This document shows positions 17,779 through 26,430 of a stretch of DNA of 64,000 nucleotides, piece by piece. Origin of the DNA: an uncultured Erysipelotrichaceae bacterium (GTDB lineage: Bacteria; Bacillota_I; Bacilli_A; Erysipelotrichales; Erysipelotrichaceae); contig CATJXY010000017.1 of assembly GCA_949744505.1 (NCBI GenBank), forward strand, positions 48,079 to 112,078, written 5' to 3'. Under the pieces are notes generated by a model. The model had not been told where the DNA came from and ran no database searches. It saw nothing but the letters and a program-made list of their open reading frames with translations. Position numbers and translations under genes: made by a program. The stretch's first letter is position 1. Each line of letters begins with the position of its first letter.

Positions 17779-17800
17779 TTGTATTAATACATTAATACAA
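17779..17800. promoter_or_regulatory. YtrA-type operator dyad
   Basis: Perfect 10-bp arms TTGTATTAAT and ATTAATACAA around AC, 16 bases upstream of the regulator start codon. A third partial copy (AATAATAC) continues to 17808. The minus-strand reading also holds the AT-rich promoter, so repressor binding would block RNA polymerase. Confidence 0.8.
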
Positions 17801-17881
17801 TAATACAGAATGAAAGCTTTGTCAATGAAATTATGAGAATTTCATAAAAATTTTTGATATAGAAAAGGCACAAGCAAAATC

Positions 17882-17910
17882 TTGAATCTATATTTTAATT
17901 TATATATAAT
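17882..17910 (+). promoter_or_regulatory. deoC promoter
   Basis: TTGAAT (17882-17887), 17-base spacer, TATAAT (17905-17910), 36 bases before the deoC start. Confidence 0.75.
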
Positions 17911-17946
17911 GAAATTAAATAGAAAGAAGGGAATAAGGAGAAACTT

Positions 17947-18633
17947 ATGAAAGTAAATGAATTAAATGAGAAAAGCTTGGCGGGATTATTTGACCATACC
18001 TTTTTAAAAGCGTATGCTACTGAAGAGGATTTTATTAAATTATGTGATGAAGCAAAGCGTATTGGAACCGCTATGGTGGCGATAAACTCTTATCCGGTAA
18101 AGTTGTGTAAAAAACTTTTAGCGGGTACAAATGTTCATGTGGGAGCAGCTATTGCTTTCCCTTTGGGGCAAATGACAATTGAATCAAAAGTAGAAGAAAC
18201 AAAAAATGCAATCGCAGACGGTGCAGATGAAATAGATTATGTTATCAATGTCGGAAAGGTAAAGGAGCATGACTTTGATTATATTCGACAAGAGATGGAA
18301 GCTTTGGTACAGGTATGTAAAGAGGCCAATGTGTTAATCAAAGTTATTTTTGAAAATTGTTATCTGACAAAAGAAGAAATACAAAGATGTGCGGAGATTG
18401 CTAAGGAAGTTAAGCCTGATTTTATTAAAACCTCAACCGGATTTGGAGAAGGTGGAGCCACTGTTGAGGATGTGGCATTGATGAAAAAGGTTGTTGGTGA
18501 AGAAGTGAAAGTTAAAGCTGCAGGAGGAATTCGTGATTGGGAAACATGCAAAAAGATGATTGAAGCCGGAGCTGAGAGAATCGGAACGAGTTCCAGTCTA
18601 AAGATTCTTGAAGAATTTAAGAATAGATTGTAA
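17947..18633 (+). CDS. deoC: Deoxyribose-phosphate aldolase
   Basis: 228 residues, normal length, a TIM barrel. It cleaves 2-deoxy-D-ribose 5-phosphate to glyceraldehyde 3-phosphate and acetaldehyde in deoxynucleoside catabolism. LFDHTFLKAYATEEDF at the start, DEIDYVINVGKVKEHD with the catalytic Asp, and DFIKTSTGFGEGGATVEDV holding the Schiff-base Lys are conserved, as is VKAAGGIRDW with the second Lys. AAGGAG ribosome site. No other deo genes are adjacent; a nucleoside hydrolase lies at 52.6 kb. Confidence 0.95.
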   Translation: MKVNELNEKSLAGLFDHTFLKAYATEEDFIKLCDEAKRIGTAMVAINSYPVKLCKKLLAGTNVHVGAAIAFPLGQMTIESKVEETKNAIADGADEIDYVINVGKVKEHDFDYIRQEMEALVQVCKEANVLIKVIFENCYLTKEEIQRCAEIAKEVKPDFIKTSTGFGEGGATVEDVALMKKVVGEEVKVKAAGGIRDWETCKKMIEAGAERIGTSSSLKILEEFKNRL

Positions 18634-18684
18634 GGAATTGTTCAATTTCATTCAGTTAAAATTATCTATTCGTTTATTTACCAG

Positions 18685-18735
18685 AAAACGCCTATTGAAA
18701 TTATAGTATCGGGTTTCAAGGGCGTTTTAATTTAT
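18685..18735 (+). terminator. Terminator after deoC; 18736-18970 otherwise empty
   Basis: AAAACGCC (18685-18692) pairs with GGCGTTTT (18721-18728), helped by inner TTGAAA/TTTCAA, then AATTT. The rest of the gap to the next MATE gene is AT-rich with no visible gene; TATAAT at 18971-18976 is a likely -10 for that gene with a poor -35. Confidence 0.75.
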
Positions 18736-19007
18736 TGGATCATTCGGGGCGTGTAGAATTCTAGCTCAGGTAGATGAAATGAGAATTAGGTGGTAATGTT
18801 AAATTCATAATGATATCGGTGAATGGATGCTTTTTCAGTAAATAATATTAAAAAATTTTTTTATTTTTGATTGAGATATTTATGAAAATAATAGTGAAAA
18901 TCAAAATGAAAATTTGTTTTGTTTAATGAAAAATAAAGCAATACAGATAGATTTTTGTAATTTCTTCTTGTATAATGGTGCATAGATATTTTGAAGGAGT
19001 TGAAGAT

Positions 19008-20390
19008 ATGTCAAGTAAAGCTCAAAATTACAGTATTGATATGGTTCATGGACCGTTGCTGAAAAATATATTTATTTTTTCTGTTCCGTTGATGTTTACG
19101 AATTTTCTGCAAATTTTATTTAATGCGGCAGATACTGTTGTTGTCGGAAAGTTTGCGGGGGAAGCGGCATTGGCGGCAGTAGGGGCAACAGGTTCAATCG
19201 TATTTTTGATTACGGCAATGTTTAATGGCTTATCTATGGGAACAAATGTAATTGTTGCACGTTTGATTGGATTGAAAGATCCGGAAAGAATTGAGAAAGC
19301 AGTTCATACATCGCTTTGCATGGGCCTTGTAGGAGGAGTTTTTTTGACATTGTTTGGTTTATTGTTCTCCGGAAATCTTTTATCCATGATTTCAACACCT
19401 TCCGATATTATTGATTTAAGCAAACTATACATGCGTATTTATTTCGGTGGTTCTATTTTTCTTTTGGTGTATAACTTTGGAGCATCTATTTTGCGTGCAA
19501 AAGGCGATACAAAAAGACCGCTTTATTTTTTGATGATCAGTGGCGTTTTGAATGTGGTTTTGAATCTTTTCTTTGTTGTAGTATTGAAAATGAGTGTTGC
19601 AGGGGTTGCGATAGCGACAGTGATTTCTCAAGGTGTCTCTGCGGTACTTGTGTGTGATGCATTGATAAAAGATACGGATGAAACACGGTTACAGATAAAT
19701 AAACTCAAAATAGATATGCCGACGATGATTGAAGTAATTCGCATTGGACTTCCGGCGGGAATACAAGGAATGGTCTTTTCTTTAAGTAATGTTGTTATTC
19801 AGTCAAGTATTAACTCGTTTGATTCTTCAACGATTGTGGCAGCGAACAGTGCGGCATCCAATATTGAAAACTTTGTTTATATTGGAACAATGGCCTTTAC
19901 TCAAGCTACGGTAACCTTTACCAGTCAGAATCTAGGAGCGGGGAAACTTGATTCGATCGCCAAAATTATGTGGATTACTTTAGGGTTGACAGCTGCATCT
20001 GCGGCCTTTATGGGGATTTTTGTTTGTGTTTTTGGGAATGTTTTCTTAGGTTTTTATACGAACGAGGCAGCGGTTATTCAAACCGGGATGATTCGTTTGA
20101 AATATGTTGCTTTGTGGCTTGTATTGAATGGCACTTTTGATGTCTTTGTAGCTTCAATGAGAGGGATGGGGTATTCAACTTTGCCGACAGTGTTAATGCT
20201 TTTTGGAATCTGTGGAATCCGTTTAATGTGGATTTGGACAGTTTTCCCGCAAGTAGGCACTTTGGAGTCGATTTATGTATGCTTCCCAATCAGTTGGTCT
20301 ATTACCTTAGTTATTCAAGGGATTTTATGGATATGGGTACATAGACATATGCTTAAGACACATACAGTGAAAAAAGAAGCAATGGCATAA
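19008..20390 (+). CDS. MATE family efflux transporter (third in window)
   Basis: 460 residues with 12 membrane segments. IDMVHGPLLKNIFIFSVPLMFTN starts a MATE protein, with AADTVVVGKFAGEAALAAVGATG in helix 2 and ASILRAKGDTKRPLYFLMISG between the halves. It is from a different branch than the tandem pair at 3752/5580 and has no adjacent regulator. I chose ATG 19008 with GAAGGAG upstream; the in-frame ATG at 18975 lies within the probable -10 hexamer and cannot be translated from that promoter. Confidence 0.9.
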   Translation: MSSKAQNYSIDMVHGPLLKNIFIFSVPLMFTNFLQILFNAADTVVVGKFAGEAALAAVGATGSIVFLITAMFNGLSMGTNVIVARLIGLKDPERIEKAVHTSLCMGLVGGVFLTLFGLLFSGNLLSMISTPSDIIDLSKLYMRIYFGGSIFLLVYNFGASILRAKGDTKRPLYFLMISGVLNVVLNLFFVVVLKMSVAGVAIATVISQGVSAVLVCDALIKDTDETRLQINKLKIDMPTMIEVIRIGLPAGIQGMVFSLSNVVIQSSINSFDSSTIVAANSAASNIENFVYIGTMAFTQATVTFTSQNLGAGKLDSIAKIMWITLGLTAASAAFMGIFVCVFGNVFLGFYTNEAAVIQTGMIRLKYVALWLVLNGTFDVFVASMRGMGYSTLPTVLMLFGICGIRLMWIWTVFPQVGTLESIYVCFPISWSITLVIQGILWIWVHRHMLKTHTVKKEAMA

Positions 20391-20397
20391 AAAGCGA

Positions 20398-20434
20398 GGG
20401 TTATAATGCAATTGAAGCATATACCCTTTTTTTA
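20398..20434. terminator. Terminator between MATE and Bro-N genes
   Basis: GGGTTATAATGC (20398-20409) pairs with GCATATACCC (20417-20426) with one bulge, then seven T. It lies between convergent genes. Confidence 0.8.
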
Positions 20435-20439
20435 CGGAA

Positions 20440-21297
20440 TCATTTATTTTCTATTTTATTTTCATCTATATATTGATAGTTGAGTTCATTCTCGTTACTG
20501 ATCACTGATTTGCCCAAATTTTTTTCAATATCATCTCTTGCGACTTTAGCTGCATGACCGCCCATTTTGGCAACTTGTTTATTTTGTTCTAATCCATAAG
20601 GTTTGTGTTCCTTTGCAAGTTCACGAGTAGCTATTTCACTTAGGTCTGTAAGTGCAATTTCAATATCTGACATATTATCTCTTAATGATTCTTTTCGAAT
20701 GCCTTTATATGACTTATATTCGTTTGCTTTCATACCGGACCATTCTTTATATATTTCGTTAGTAAGTATCCCATATTCATAGTCTTTTGAAATGCCACCT
20801 TCTTTCCAAATATCCGTTAATTTATTTCTATCAAGAATGCCTTTTAATCTGACTTCAATCCATTTATCAGAATATCCTCTGTGGCGATAATAGTTGATTG
20901 CTCTTTTAATGGCAATCTCCGGGTCAAACACTTCGTCAATTCTTTCACTTCCTAGATTTGCAAGCCACATTTTGAAAGGCTCAGCTTTAAAAGAGGGGAC
21001 TGATTCTATAAGTCTTAATATTCCCTTAGTATCTAACGTATCGGTAAAATAACTTTTTCCATCTTTTTTTGATTTCATTTTGAGTTGTACACATTTTGTG
21101 GACAACTCGCTTTTTTCTTCTTCAGTCATTCTTTTCTTTAACATGTTCCAATAATTTCTTGGATTATTACTCTCTGTTAAAACAGATATTACATCTACCA
21201 CACTAAAATAATATTCTTCCTTTTCACTATCCCAAACACTTCGGATTTCGTACCCTTCAAATAAATTTGAAATTGTTTCTAACTTGTTTTCTTTCAT
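20440..21297 (-). CDS. Bro-N domain (DinD/phage antirepressor-like) protein
   Basis: 285 residues. The N-terminal half is a Bro-N domain (YEIRSVWDSEKEEYYFSVVDVISVLTES, RNYWNMLKKR, DTLDTKGILRLIESVPSFKAEPFKMWLA). The C-terminal half contains RHRGYSDKWIEVRLKGI, ILTNEIYKEWSGMKANEYKSYKG and EQNKQVAKMGGHAAKVARDD, as in the DinD-type DNA-damage-inducible proteins of many bacteria. Phage Bro proteins bind DNA or antagonise repressors; the chromosomal form has been linked to RecA inhibition in E. coli. No other phage genes are nearby, so this is probably a resident stand-alone gene. Confidence 0.85.
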   Translation of the reverse strand: MKENKLETISNLFEGYEIRSVWDSEKEEYYFSVVDVISVLTESNNPRNYWNMLKKRMTEEEKSELSTKCVQLKMKSKKDGKSYFTDTLDTKGILRLIESVPSFKAEPFKMWLANLGSERIDEVFDPEIAIKRAINYYRHRGYSDKWIEVRLKGILDRNKLTDIWKEGGISKDYEYGILTNEIYKEWSGMKANEYKSYKGIRKESLRDNMSDIEIALTDLSEIATRELAKEHKPYGLEQNKQVAKMGGHAAKVARDDIEKNLGKSVISNENELNYQYIDENKIENK

Positions 21298-21531
21298 TTT
21301 TTCACACCCCTTGCTTTATATTTTTGTTTGAATTAAAGGATAATAGAGTCCTCTACTATAATTTATACGTTCTTTTTGCTATTTTCCTTTTGAATAAAAG
21401 TTTTTTTAAAATGTTAAGGGAGTGTTAATTCCGTGGGGTAATATTGTTAAATTTTTTTGCAAGGATTTGCTAGCTTGAATCGTATACTATATGAAACATA
21501 GCAAAAAGGTTATACATAGGAGGAAAGAAAG

Positions 21532-21858
21532 ATGAAAAAATTAGTTGCTTTAGCGATGTCAATGTTGTTAGTGGGGAAAGGAGCCAATACAATTGTAAGA
21601 GAGCATCATATATATTGCGATGTATGTGGAAGTACAAGACCCTGTGAGCATGTATGCATGAATTATGATGAACAAAGCGATTATGATGTAGTTCGTTGTA
21701 ACATATGCGGAAGTACAGAACATCCTGGTACAGTATGTGAGAATTACCATGAACAACGTTGTGATGTGTGCGGAAGTACACAACATTATAATGCTGAATG
21801 TAGAAATTATAATGAATGTCATGGTAAACATCATAATCAGCATCACAAACATCATTAA
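21532..21858 (+). CDS. Small secreted Cys/His-rich protein with zinc-knuckle repeats
   Basis: 108 residues. A short basic-hydrophobic N-terminus (MKKLVALAMSMLLVG) looks like a signal peptide. Three repeats of C-[DN]-[VI]-C-G-S-T follow, starting at Cys29, Cys56 and Cys77, each ending x-N-Y. Repeats two (56-69) and three (77-90) fit C-x2-C-x4-H-x4-C exactly, the CCHC zinc-knuckle spacing; repeat one has Pro where the His should be and instead carries Cys38/His40. The last 13 residues contain seven His. AGGAGG ribosome site. It is the first gene before an ECF sigma factor (39 bases on) and an anti-sigma factor with its own His-rich tail. I do not recognise the family. A secreted zinc/copper-binding or redox-sensing role is inferred only. 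Confidence 0.75.
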   Translation: MKKLVALAMSMLLVGKGANTIVREHHIYCDVCGSTRPCEHVCMNYDEQSDYDVVRCNICGSTEHPGTVCENYHEQRCDVCGSTQHYNAECRNYNECHGKHHNQHHKHH

Positions 21859-21896
21859 TTGTAGTAGAATTGATAAGTAGAAAATGAGGTGATACA

Positions 21897-22373
21897 ATGC
21901 GCAGCGAAGAAGAGGTAGATCTTGCGATTGAACGATATTCGGATATGGTACGTCGGATTTGCTTGGTTCATCTGAAAAATAATGCAGATACAGAGGACAT
22001 CTTCCAAACTGTATTTTTAAAGTATCTTTTGTATGAAAAAGAGTTTGCGAATGAGGAACATGAAAAAGCGTGGTTTGTTACAGTTACGGTAAATTCATGT
22101 AAAGATTATTTGAAGAGTTTTTTCAAGAAAAGAACTGTGCCATTGGAAATGATTGCCGATTTTTCTGATTTATCGGATCAGCATCAAGAAGTTTTGAGTG
22201 CCGTTTTGTCTTTGCCACCGAAATACAAAGATGCTATTTATCTTCATTACTATGAAGGATACACCGCTTTGGAAATCAGCAGTCTTTTAAATAAGAAAGA
22301 AAATACGATTTACTCACTATTAAAACGAGGCAGAGATTTACTTAAAGAAATGCTTGGAGGTGAATTGGAATGA
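21897..22373 (+). CDS. ECF-type RNA polymerase sigma factor
   Basis: 158 residues with the two ECF domains only: sigma2 (about 1-75: YSDMVRRICLVHLKNNADTEDIFQTVFLKY, with HEKAWFVTVTVNSCKDYLKS) and sigma4 (about 100-155: LPPKYKDAIYLHYYEGYTALEISSLLNKKENTIYSLLKRGRDLL). It would redirect RNA polymerase to stress promoters once released from its anti-sigma factor. Its last codons overlap the next gene (ATGA at 22370), the usual coupling of sigma and anti-sigma. GAGGTG ribosome site. Confidence 0.93.
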   Translation: MRSEEEVDLAIERYSDMVRRICLVHLKNNADTEDIFQTVFLKYLLYEKEFANEEHEKAWFVTVTVNSCKDYLKSFFKKRTVPLEMIADFSDLSDQHQEVLSAVLSLPPKYKDAIYLHYYEGYTALEISSLLNKKENTIYSLLKRGRDLLKEMLGGELE

Positions 22374-23092
22374 ATTTGTCAAATAAAATCCAGGAGACAT
22401 TTGATGATGTCAAGTGTAAGCCGGAGCTGAAATTAAAGACAAAAGATTATCTGAATGAGATTCGTCTCAAAAAGAACGGACAAAATCGTTTCAATCATCG
22501 AAAGAATTTGATTGTGGCGTTTGTCAGTTTGATATTTGTAGTTGGGATTGGTTCGTATTCTTTTTTGATGGCGCCGTTCTCTTATGTAAGTGTTGATGTC
22601 AACCCTTCGTTAGAGCTTGTTTTAAATCGCTTGGATTGGGTGATAGAGGCAAAAGCATATAATGAGGATGGGGAAGTGATATTATCTGATGTTTCTTTAA
22701 AAGGGATGAATTATAAAGATGCAATTACTTGTATTGCCAAAAGTGAAAAGATGAAAGAGTATCTCGATCAAGATAGTGTTTATAATTTTACGATTGCTTC
22801 GGGTAGCAGTCATAAAGAAGCGGAATTATGTCTCACTATTGAAAGTTTATCCTCCGTTTTAGATTACCCATACAATAGTATCCATTCAGATTTACATTGT
22901 GTGGAGGAAGCTCATAAAGAGGATCTTTCATTAGGAAAATACACTGCTTATCAAGAATTGCTTCAGTATGATAGCACGATTACCATAGAGGACTGTCATC
23001 ACATGAGTGTTGAAGAAATGCATCATCAAACAGAAACGCATAAGTCAAATTGTCAGGGTGGAATGAAGCATCATGGTGGAAACCATAATTAA
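22370..23092 (+). CDS. RsgI-like membrane anti-sigma factor with His-rich extracytoplasmic tail
   Basis: 240 residues. A cytoplasmic N-terminus (1-45) precedes one membrane helix (about 47-66, LIVAFVSLIFVVGIGSY) and an RsgI-type outer domain (VSVDVNPSLELVLNRLDWVI, EAKAYNEDGEVIL, then LSLGKYTAYQELLQYDSTITIEDCHHMS). In RsgI proteins the outer C-terminus is the sensor, commonly a carbohydrate module. Here it is only about 30 residues rich in His and Cys (CHHMSVEEMHHQTE, KSNCQGGMKHHGGNHN), resembling a metal-binding tail. Overlap with the ECF gene shows it is the partner. The sensed signal is inferred to be metal or redox. Confidence 0.88.
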   Translation: MNLSNKIQETFDDVKCKPELKLKTKDYLNEIRLKKNGQNRFNHRKNLIVAFVSLIFVVGIGSYSFLMAPFSYVSVDVNPSLELVLNRLDWVIEAKAYNEDGEVILSDVSLKGMNYKDAITCIAKSEKMKEYLDQDSVYNFTIASGSSHKEAELCLTIESLSSVLDYPYNSIHSDLHCVEEAHKEDLSLGKYTAYQELLQYDSTITIEDCHHMSVEEMHHQTETHKSNCQGGMKHHGGNHN

Positions 23093-23198
23093 TATTGCAG
23101 AATTATAGAAAAATTTAGGTGAAATATAACTTGATTTAGCAGGATTGAATCCTGCTATTTTTATTATTCTAGTCTCTGTCAACAAAGAGAAGTTTTTA

Positions 23199-23248
23199 TT
23201 GACAGAAATACGAATCGGAATTATAATTAAAATCCGAAATGGGATTTT
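23199..23248 (+). promoter_or_regulatory. Consensus promoter with dyad operator, marR-MATE operon
   Basis: TTGACA (23199-23204), 17 bases, TATAAT (23222-23227): full consensus. An imperfect 23-base dyad with TCGGA and TCCGA ends (23214-23236) covers the -10 and could bind the MarR protein. AAAATCC/GGATTTT then forms a short leader hairpin (about 23229-23248) before AAGGAGGG. Confidence 0.75.
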
Positions 23249-23261
23249 AAGGAGGGTTAGT

Positions 23262-23720
23262 ATGATTAATGAACGTGAAAGTATTCGTCGTATTATGATC
23301 TCGATTAATAAAATTGATGAGTTATATGAAAGTATATTGCGAAAAGCGGGTGTTAAAGGAAATACCGTATGGGTATTATATGCACTGGATGATGGGAAGC
23401 CTCATTCTCAGAAACAGATTTATGAAGAATGGTTGATTCCTAAAACAACACTTAATACAATTGTAAAAGAACTTGAAAATGAAGGCTATGTAAGAATGGA
23501 AATAATTTCTGGACAGCGTAGAGAGATGAATATCTATTTGACCGAATCAGGGAAAAAATATGCCAGACAGGTATTGGATTCTTTTTACAGAGCGGAAGAA
23601 GAGGCATTTGGTCAATTGAAAAATGCCGGGATATTATCTGATGAATTGGAGAATTTCTGCAAGAGACTAACAGATTCCTTTGATAAATTGAATTTTGAAA
23701 GAGAAAGGTATCGTTTATGA
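23262..23720 (+). CDS. MarR family transcriptional regulator
   Basis: 152 residues, typical MarR length. The winged-helix core is clear (AGVKGNTVWVLYALDDGKPHSQKQIYEEW, IPKTTLNTIVKELENEGYVRMEI, QRREMNIYLTESGKKYA), with a dimerisation helix at each end. The start is ATG 23262 directly after AAGGAGGG; the longer open frame upstream crosses the promoter. It overlaps the MATE gene by four bases and probably represses the operon until a substrate of the exporter binds. Confidence 0.93.
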   Translation: MINERESIRRIMISINKIDELYESILRKAGVKGNTVWVLYALDDGKPHSQKQIYEEWLIPKTTLNTIVKELENEGYVRMEIISGQRREMNIYLTESGKKYARQVLDSFYRAEEEAFGQLKNAGILSDELENFCKRLTDSFDKLNFERERYRL

Positions 23721-25047
23721 GAATTCAACTTTCAGATCATTTTACTTATGGAAAACTTATTCGATTTGTACTTCCGACGATCATCACAATGATTTTTACA
23801 TCTGTCTATAGTATTGTGGATGGTTTGTTTGTTTCTAATTTTGTGGGGAAAACGTCTTTTGCGGCACTGAATCTGATTTTTCCGTTACTCATGATGCTTG
23901 GTGCAATCGGATTTATGATCGGTAGCGGTGGATCGGCAATTATCGGGAAAACACTGGGAGAAAAAAGCAAGATTTAGCAAATCGATATTTTACGATGCTT
24001 GTTATTACAACCTTTTTATTTGGTGTTGTGTTTGCGACTTTTTCTCAATTATTTATTAGGGAAATATCAATCTTTCTTGGGGCAAGAGGAGCAATGATTG
24101 AAGAATGTGTCATCTATGCTCGGATCTTGCTCGCCAGTCTTCCTTTTTTTATGTTGCAGTATGTTTTTCAATTATTTTTTGTTGTGGCAGAAAAACCGAA
24201 ATTGGGTTTAGGGATTACTGTGTTTTCGGGGGTTGTCAATATTCTTCTTGATGCCTTATTTGTTGTTGCGTTTAAATGGGGATTAGCCGGTGCGGCTATT
24301 GCAACCGCTATCGGACAAATTGTGGGAGGAGTCGTTCCTGTATTATATTTCATAAGAAAAAACGATAGTCTTTTACAATTTTCGAAAACATCCTTTTATG
24401 GAAAAGTATTGTTAAAAACATTTACAAATGGATCTTCCGAACTGTTGAGCAACATTGCGGCTTCAATTGTTACTATGCTTTATAATTATCAACTTATGTA
24501 TTTTATCGGTGAAGATGGGGTCGTAGCGTATGGGGTGATTGCGTATATTGCATTTATATTTACAGCCATTTTTCTTGGATATGCTTCCGGAAGTGCTCCG
24601 ATTATTAGTTATAATTATGGAGCAAATAATGAAGCAGAGCTTAAAAATGTATTTTGCAAAAGTATGGTGCTTCATTTTATAACCGGTGTGGCGATGATGA
24701 TTTTTGCGATTGCGCTTTCAAAGCCACTGGTATATTTATTTGTCCGATATGAAGGATCTTTATTTGATTTGACTTTGCATGGTTTAAAGTTATATTCGAT
24801 TTCATTTCTGATCTGTGGATTCAATATTTTTGCATCGGCATTTTTTACAGCATTAAATAATGGTGTGGCTTCTGCAACGATTTCCACTTTACGAACCTTG
24901 GTATTTGGTAGTGGGTGTGTTCTTATTCTTCCGTTAATTTGGGGAATAGATGGAATTTGGTTGGCAATTACCCTTGCCGAAATTCTTTCTGTTTTTATTT
25001 CAATGGTATTTATGATTTGCAATCGGAAAAGATATCATTATATTTAA
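23717..25047 (+). pseudogene. MATE efflux transporter with a frameshift in an A6 run
   Basis: The N-terminal 86 codons (RIQLSDHFTYGKLIRFVLPTI to IGSGGSAIIGKTLGE) end at TAG 23975-23977; the remainder continues in another frame through KKQDLANRYFTMLVITTFLFG to the stop at 25047. Combined length would be 443 residues, normal for MATE. The break lies at six A (23961-23966): one extra A, or a -1 slip on AAA, restores the frame. All other motifs are intact, so it may be a recent indel, a phase-variable gene, slippage-corrected expression, or a sequencing error. It is coupled to the MarR gene by a four-base overlap. Confidence 0.82.
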
Positions 25048-25132
25048 TTGTTTAAAGATATAGATAATTGTTAGTTGATTTAATTAAGTTCTTAATAAGA
25101 AGCAATTTTATTTCAATAAATTAAAAATAGGA

Positions 25133-25161
25133 TTGACATAAGGTGAAGAAAACGGTAAGAT
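25133..25161 (+). promoter_or_regulatory. Promoter of rplKA
   Basis: TTGACA (25133-25138), 17-base spacer, TAAGAT (25156-25161). Confidence 0.85.
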
Positions 25162-25167
25162 ATAGTG

Positions 25168-25227
25168 GCTATGAAAATAGCAGGTTTTTTAATGCGTGGG
25201 AGAATGTCGCAACATTCATGAACCACA
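25168..25227 (+). promoter_or_regulatory. rplKA leader with probable L1-binding structure
   Basis: A GCTAT-GAAA-ATAGC hairpin (25168-25181) followed by six T is an attenuator-like element. Next, GTGG (25196-25199) can pair with CCAC (25223-25226), enclosing an asymmetric loop and GAATGT/ACATTC (25202-25217). A helix with GGAG and ATGAA internal loop strands resembles the L1-binding site of 23S rRNA that is copied in L11-L1 mRNAs. This suggests autoregulation by L1; assignment is by eye. Confidence 0.6.
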
Positions 25228-25261
25228 GCACTAGCAATCACAAAGTAAGGAGGAATTTCTA

Positions 25262-25681
25262 GTGAGCAAAAAAGTTGCGAAAGTAGTAAAGCTCCAATTC
25301 CCGGCTGGAGGAGCAAGACCGGGACCGGCACTAGCAGGAGCCGGAATCAACATGCCACAATTCTGTACAGCATTTAATGATGCTACAAAGGATCGTGCGG
25401 GCGATGTTGTGCCAGTAATTATTACTGCATATGAAGACAAGAGTTTTGATTTTGTCTTGAAAACAACACCAGCTGCTGATTTAATCAAGAAAGCAGCTAA
25501 AGTTTCTAAAGGATCTGCATCTGCAAAGACACAGATCGTCGGTACTTTATCCAACGAAGACTGCCGTAAAATCGCTGAATATAAGATGCCGGACTTAAAT
25601 GCTAACGATGTAGAAGCCGCAATGAGAATCGTTGCCGGAACTGCACGTAATATGGGCATTAAGGTAGAAGGAATGGAATAG
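25262..25681 (+). CDS. rplK: 50S ribosomal protein L11
   Basis: 139 residues, full length. [27 protein letters not shown] is the conserved N-terminal domain start and the C-terminal RNA-binding domain contains GTARNMGI. L11 binds the GTPase-associated region of 23S rRNA and takes part in stringent response signalling through RelA. The start is GTG at 25262 after AAGGAGG. Fourteen bases before rplA. Confidence 0.97.
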   Translation: MSKKVAKVVKLQFPAGGARPGPALAGAGINMPQFCTAFNDATKDRAGDVVPVIITAYEDKSFDFVLKTTPAADLIKKAAKVSKGSASAKTQIVGTLSNEDCRKIAEYKMPDLNANDVEAAMRIVAGTARNMGIKVEGME

Positions 25682-25694
25682 GAGTAAGTAAGAT

Positions 25695-26378
25695 ATGGCT
25701 AAAAAAGGTAAAAAGTATTTAGAGGCTGCTAAGAAAGTTGACAGCAGCACAGCTTACTCAGTTGAAGAGGCAGTAAAACTGGTTAAGGAAACAAGTTTTG
25801 TAAAATTTGATGCTTCTGTACAAGCTTCATTCAATTTGAATGTAGACCCTCGTCATGCTGATCAGCAGATCCGTGGTGCGATGGTATTGCCAAACGGAAC
25901 AGGTAAAACTCAAAAGGTTTTGGTTGTTACTCAGGGAGCTAAAGAACAGGAAGCTAAGGATGCCGGAGCTGATTATGTCGGCGGAAAGGAAATCCTAGAA
26001 GAAATCAAAAAAGGTTGGTTTGACTTTGATGTTATCATTGCCACACCGGATATGATGGGAGAACTTGGTAAATTGGGACGTATCTTGGGTCCTAAAGGAT
26101 TAATGCCAAACCCAAAGACAGGAACTGTAACAATGAATGTTGCAAATGCTGTGAATGAAGTTAAAAAAGGTAAGGTTACTTACCGTGTAGACAAAGAAGG
26201 AAATATCAATGTATTGATCGGTAAGGTGTCATTTACAGAAGAACAACTTGCTGAAAACTTCAAAGCATTGTATGATGTGATCCTTCGTGCCAGACCGGCT
26301 GCTGTTAAGGGAACATATATGAAAAATGTAGTTGTTTCTTCAGCAATGGGTCCTGGAATCAAGATTCTGGCTGACTAA
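25695..26378 (+). CDS. rplA: 50S ribosomal protein L1
   Basis: 227 residues, standard length: [21 protein letters not shown], then [24 protein letters not shown] and [14 protein letters not shown] are invariant. L1 forms the mobile L1 stalk of the large subunit and represses its own operon by binding the mRNA leader. Directly after rplK; a new promoter for rplJL follows at 26392. Confidence 0.97.
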   Translation: MAKKGKKYLEAAKKVDSSTAYSVEEAVKLVKETSFVKFDASVQASFNLNVDPRHADQQIRGAMVLPNGTGKTQKVLVVTQGAKEQEAKDAGADYVGGKEILEEIKKGWFDFDVIIATPDMMGELGKLGRILGPKGLMPNPKTGTVTMNVANAVNEVKKGKVTYRVDKEGNINVLIGKVSFTEEQLAENFKALYDVILRARPAAVKGTYMKNVVVSSAMGPGIKILAD

Positions 26379-26391
26379 TTAGCTGATTATC

Positions 26392-26419
26392 TTGACAAAC
26401 AGCGAAACGCTGTTAAAAT
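26392..26419 (+). promoter_or_regulatory. rplJL promoter with palindromic spacer
   Basis: TTGACA (26392-26397), 16 bases, TAAAAT (26414-26419). The spacer is filled by a perfect dyad AACAGCG-AAA-CGCTGTT (26398-26414), unusual for a ribosomal promoter. Confidence 0.75.
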
Positions 26420-26430
26420 GTAGTTGTACT

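Noticed and set aside
20440..21297. Prophage remnant because of the Bro-N protein.
   Set aside because: No other phage gene or attachment site; DinD-like chromosomal forms are common.
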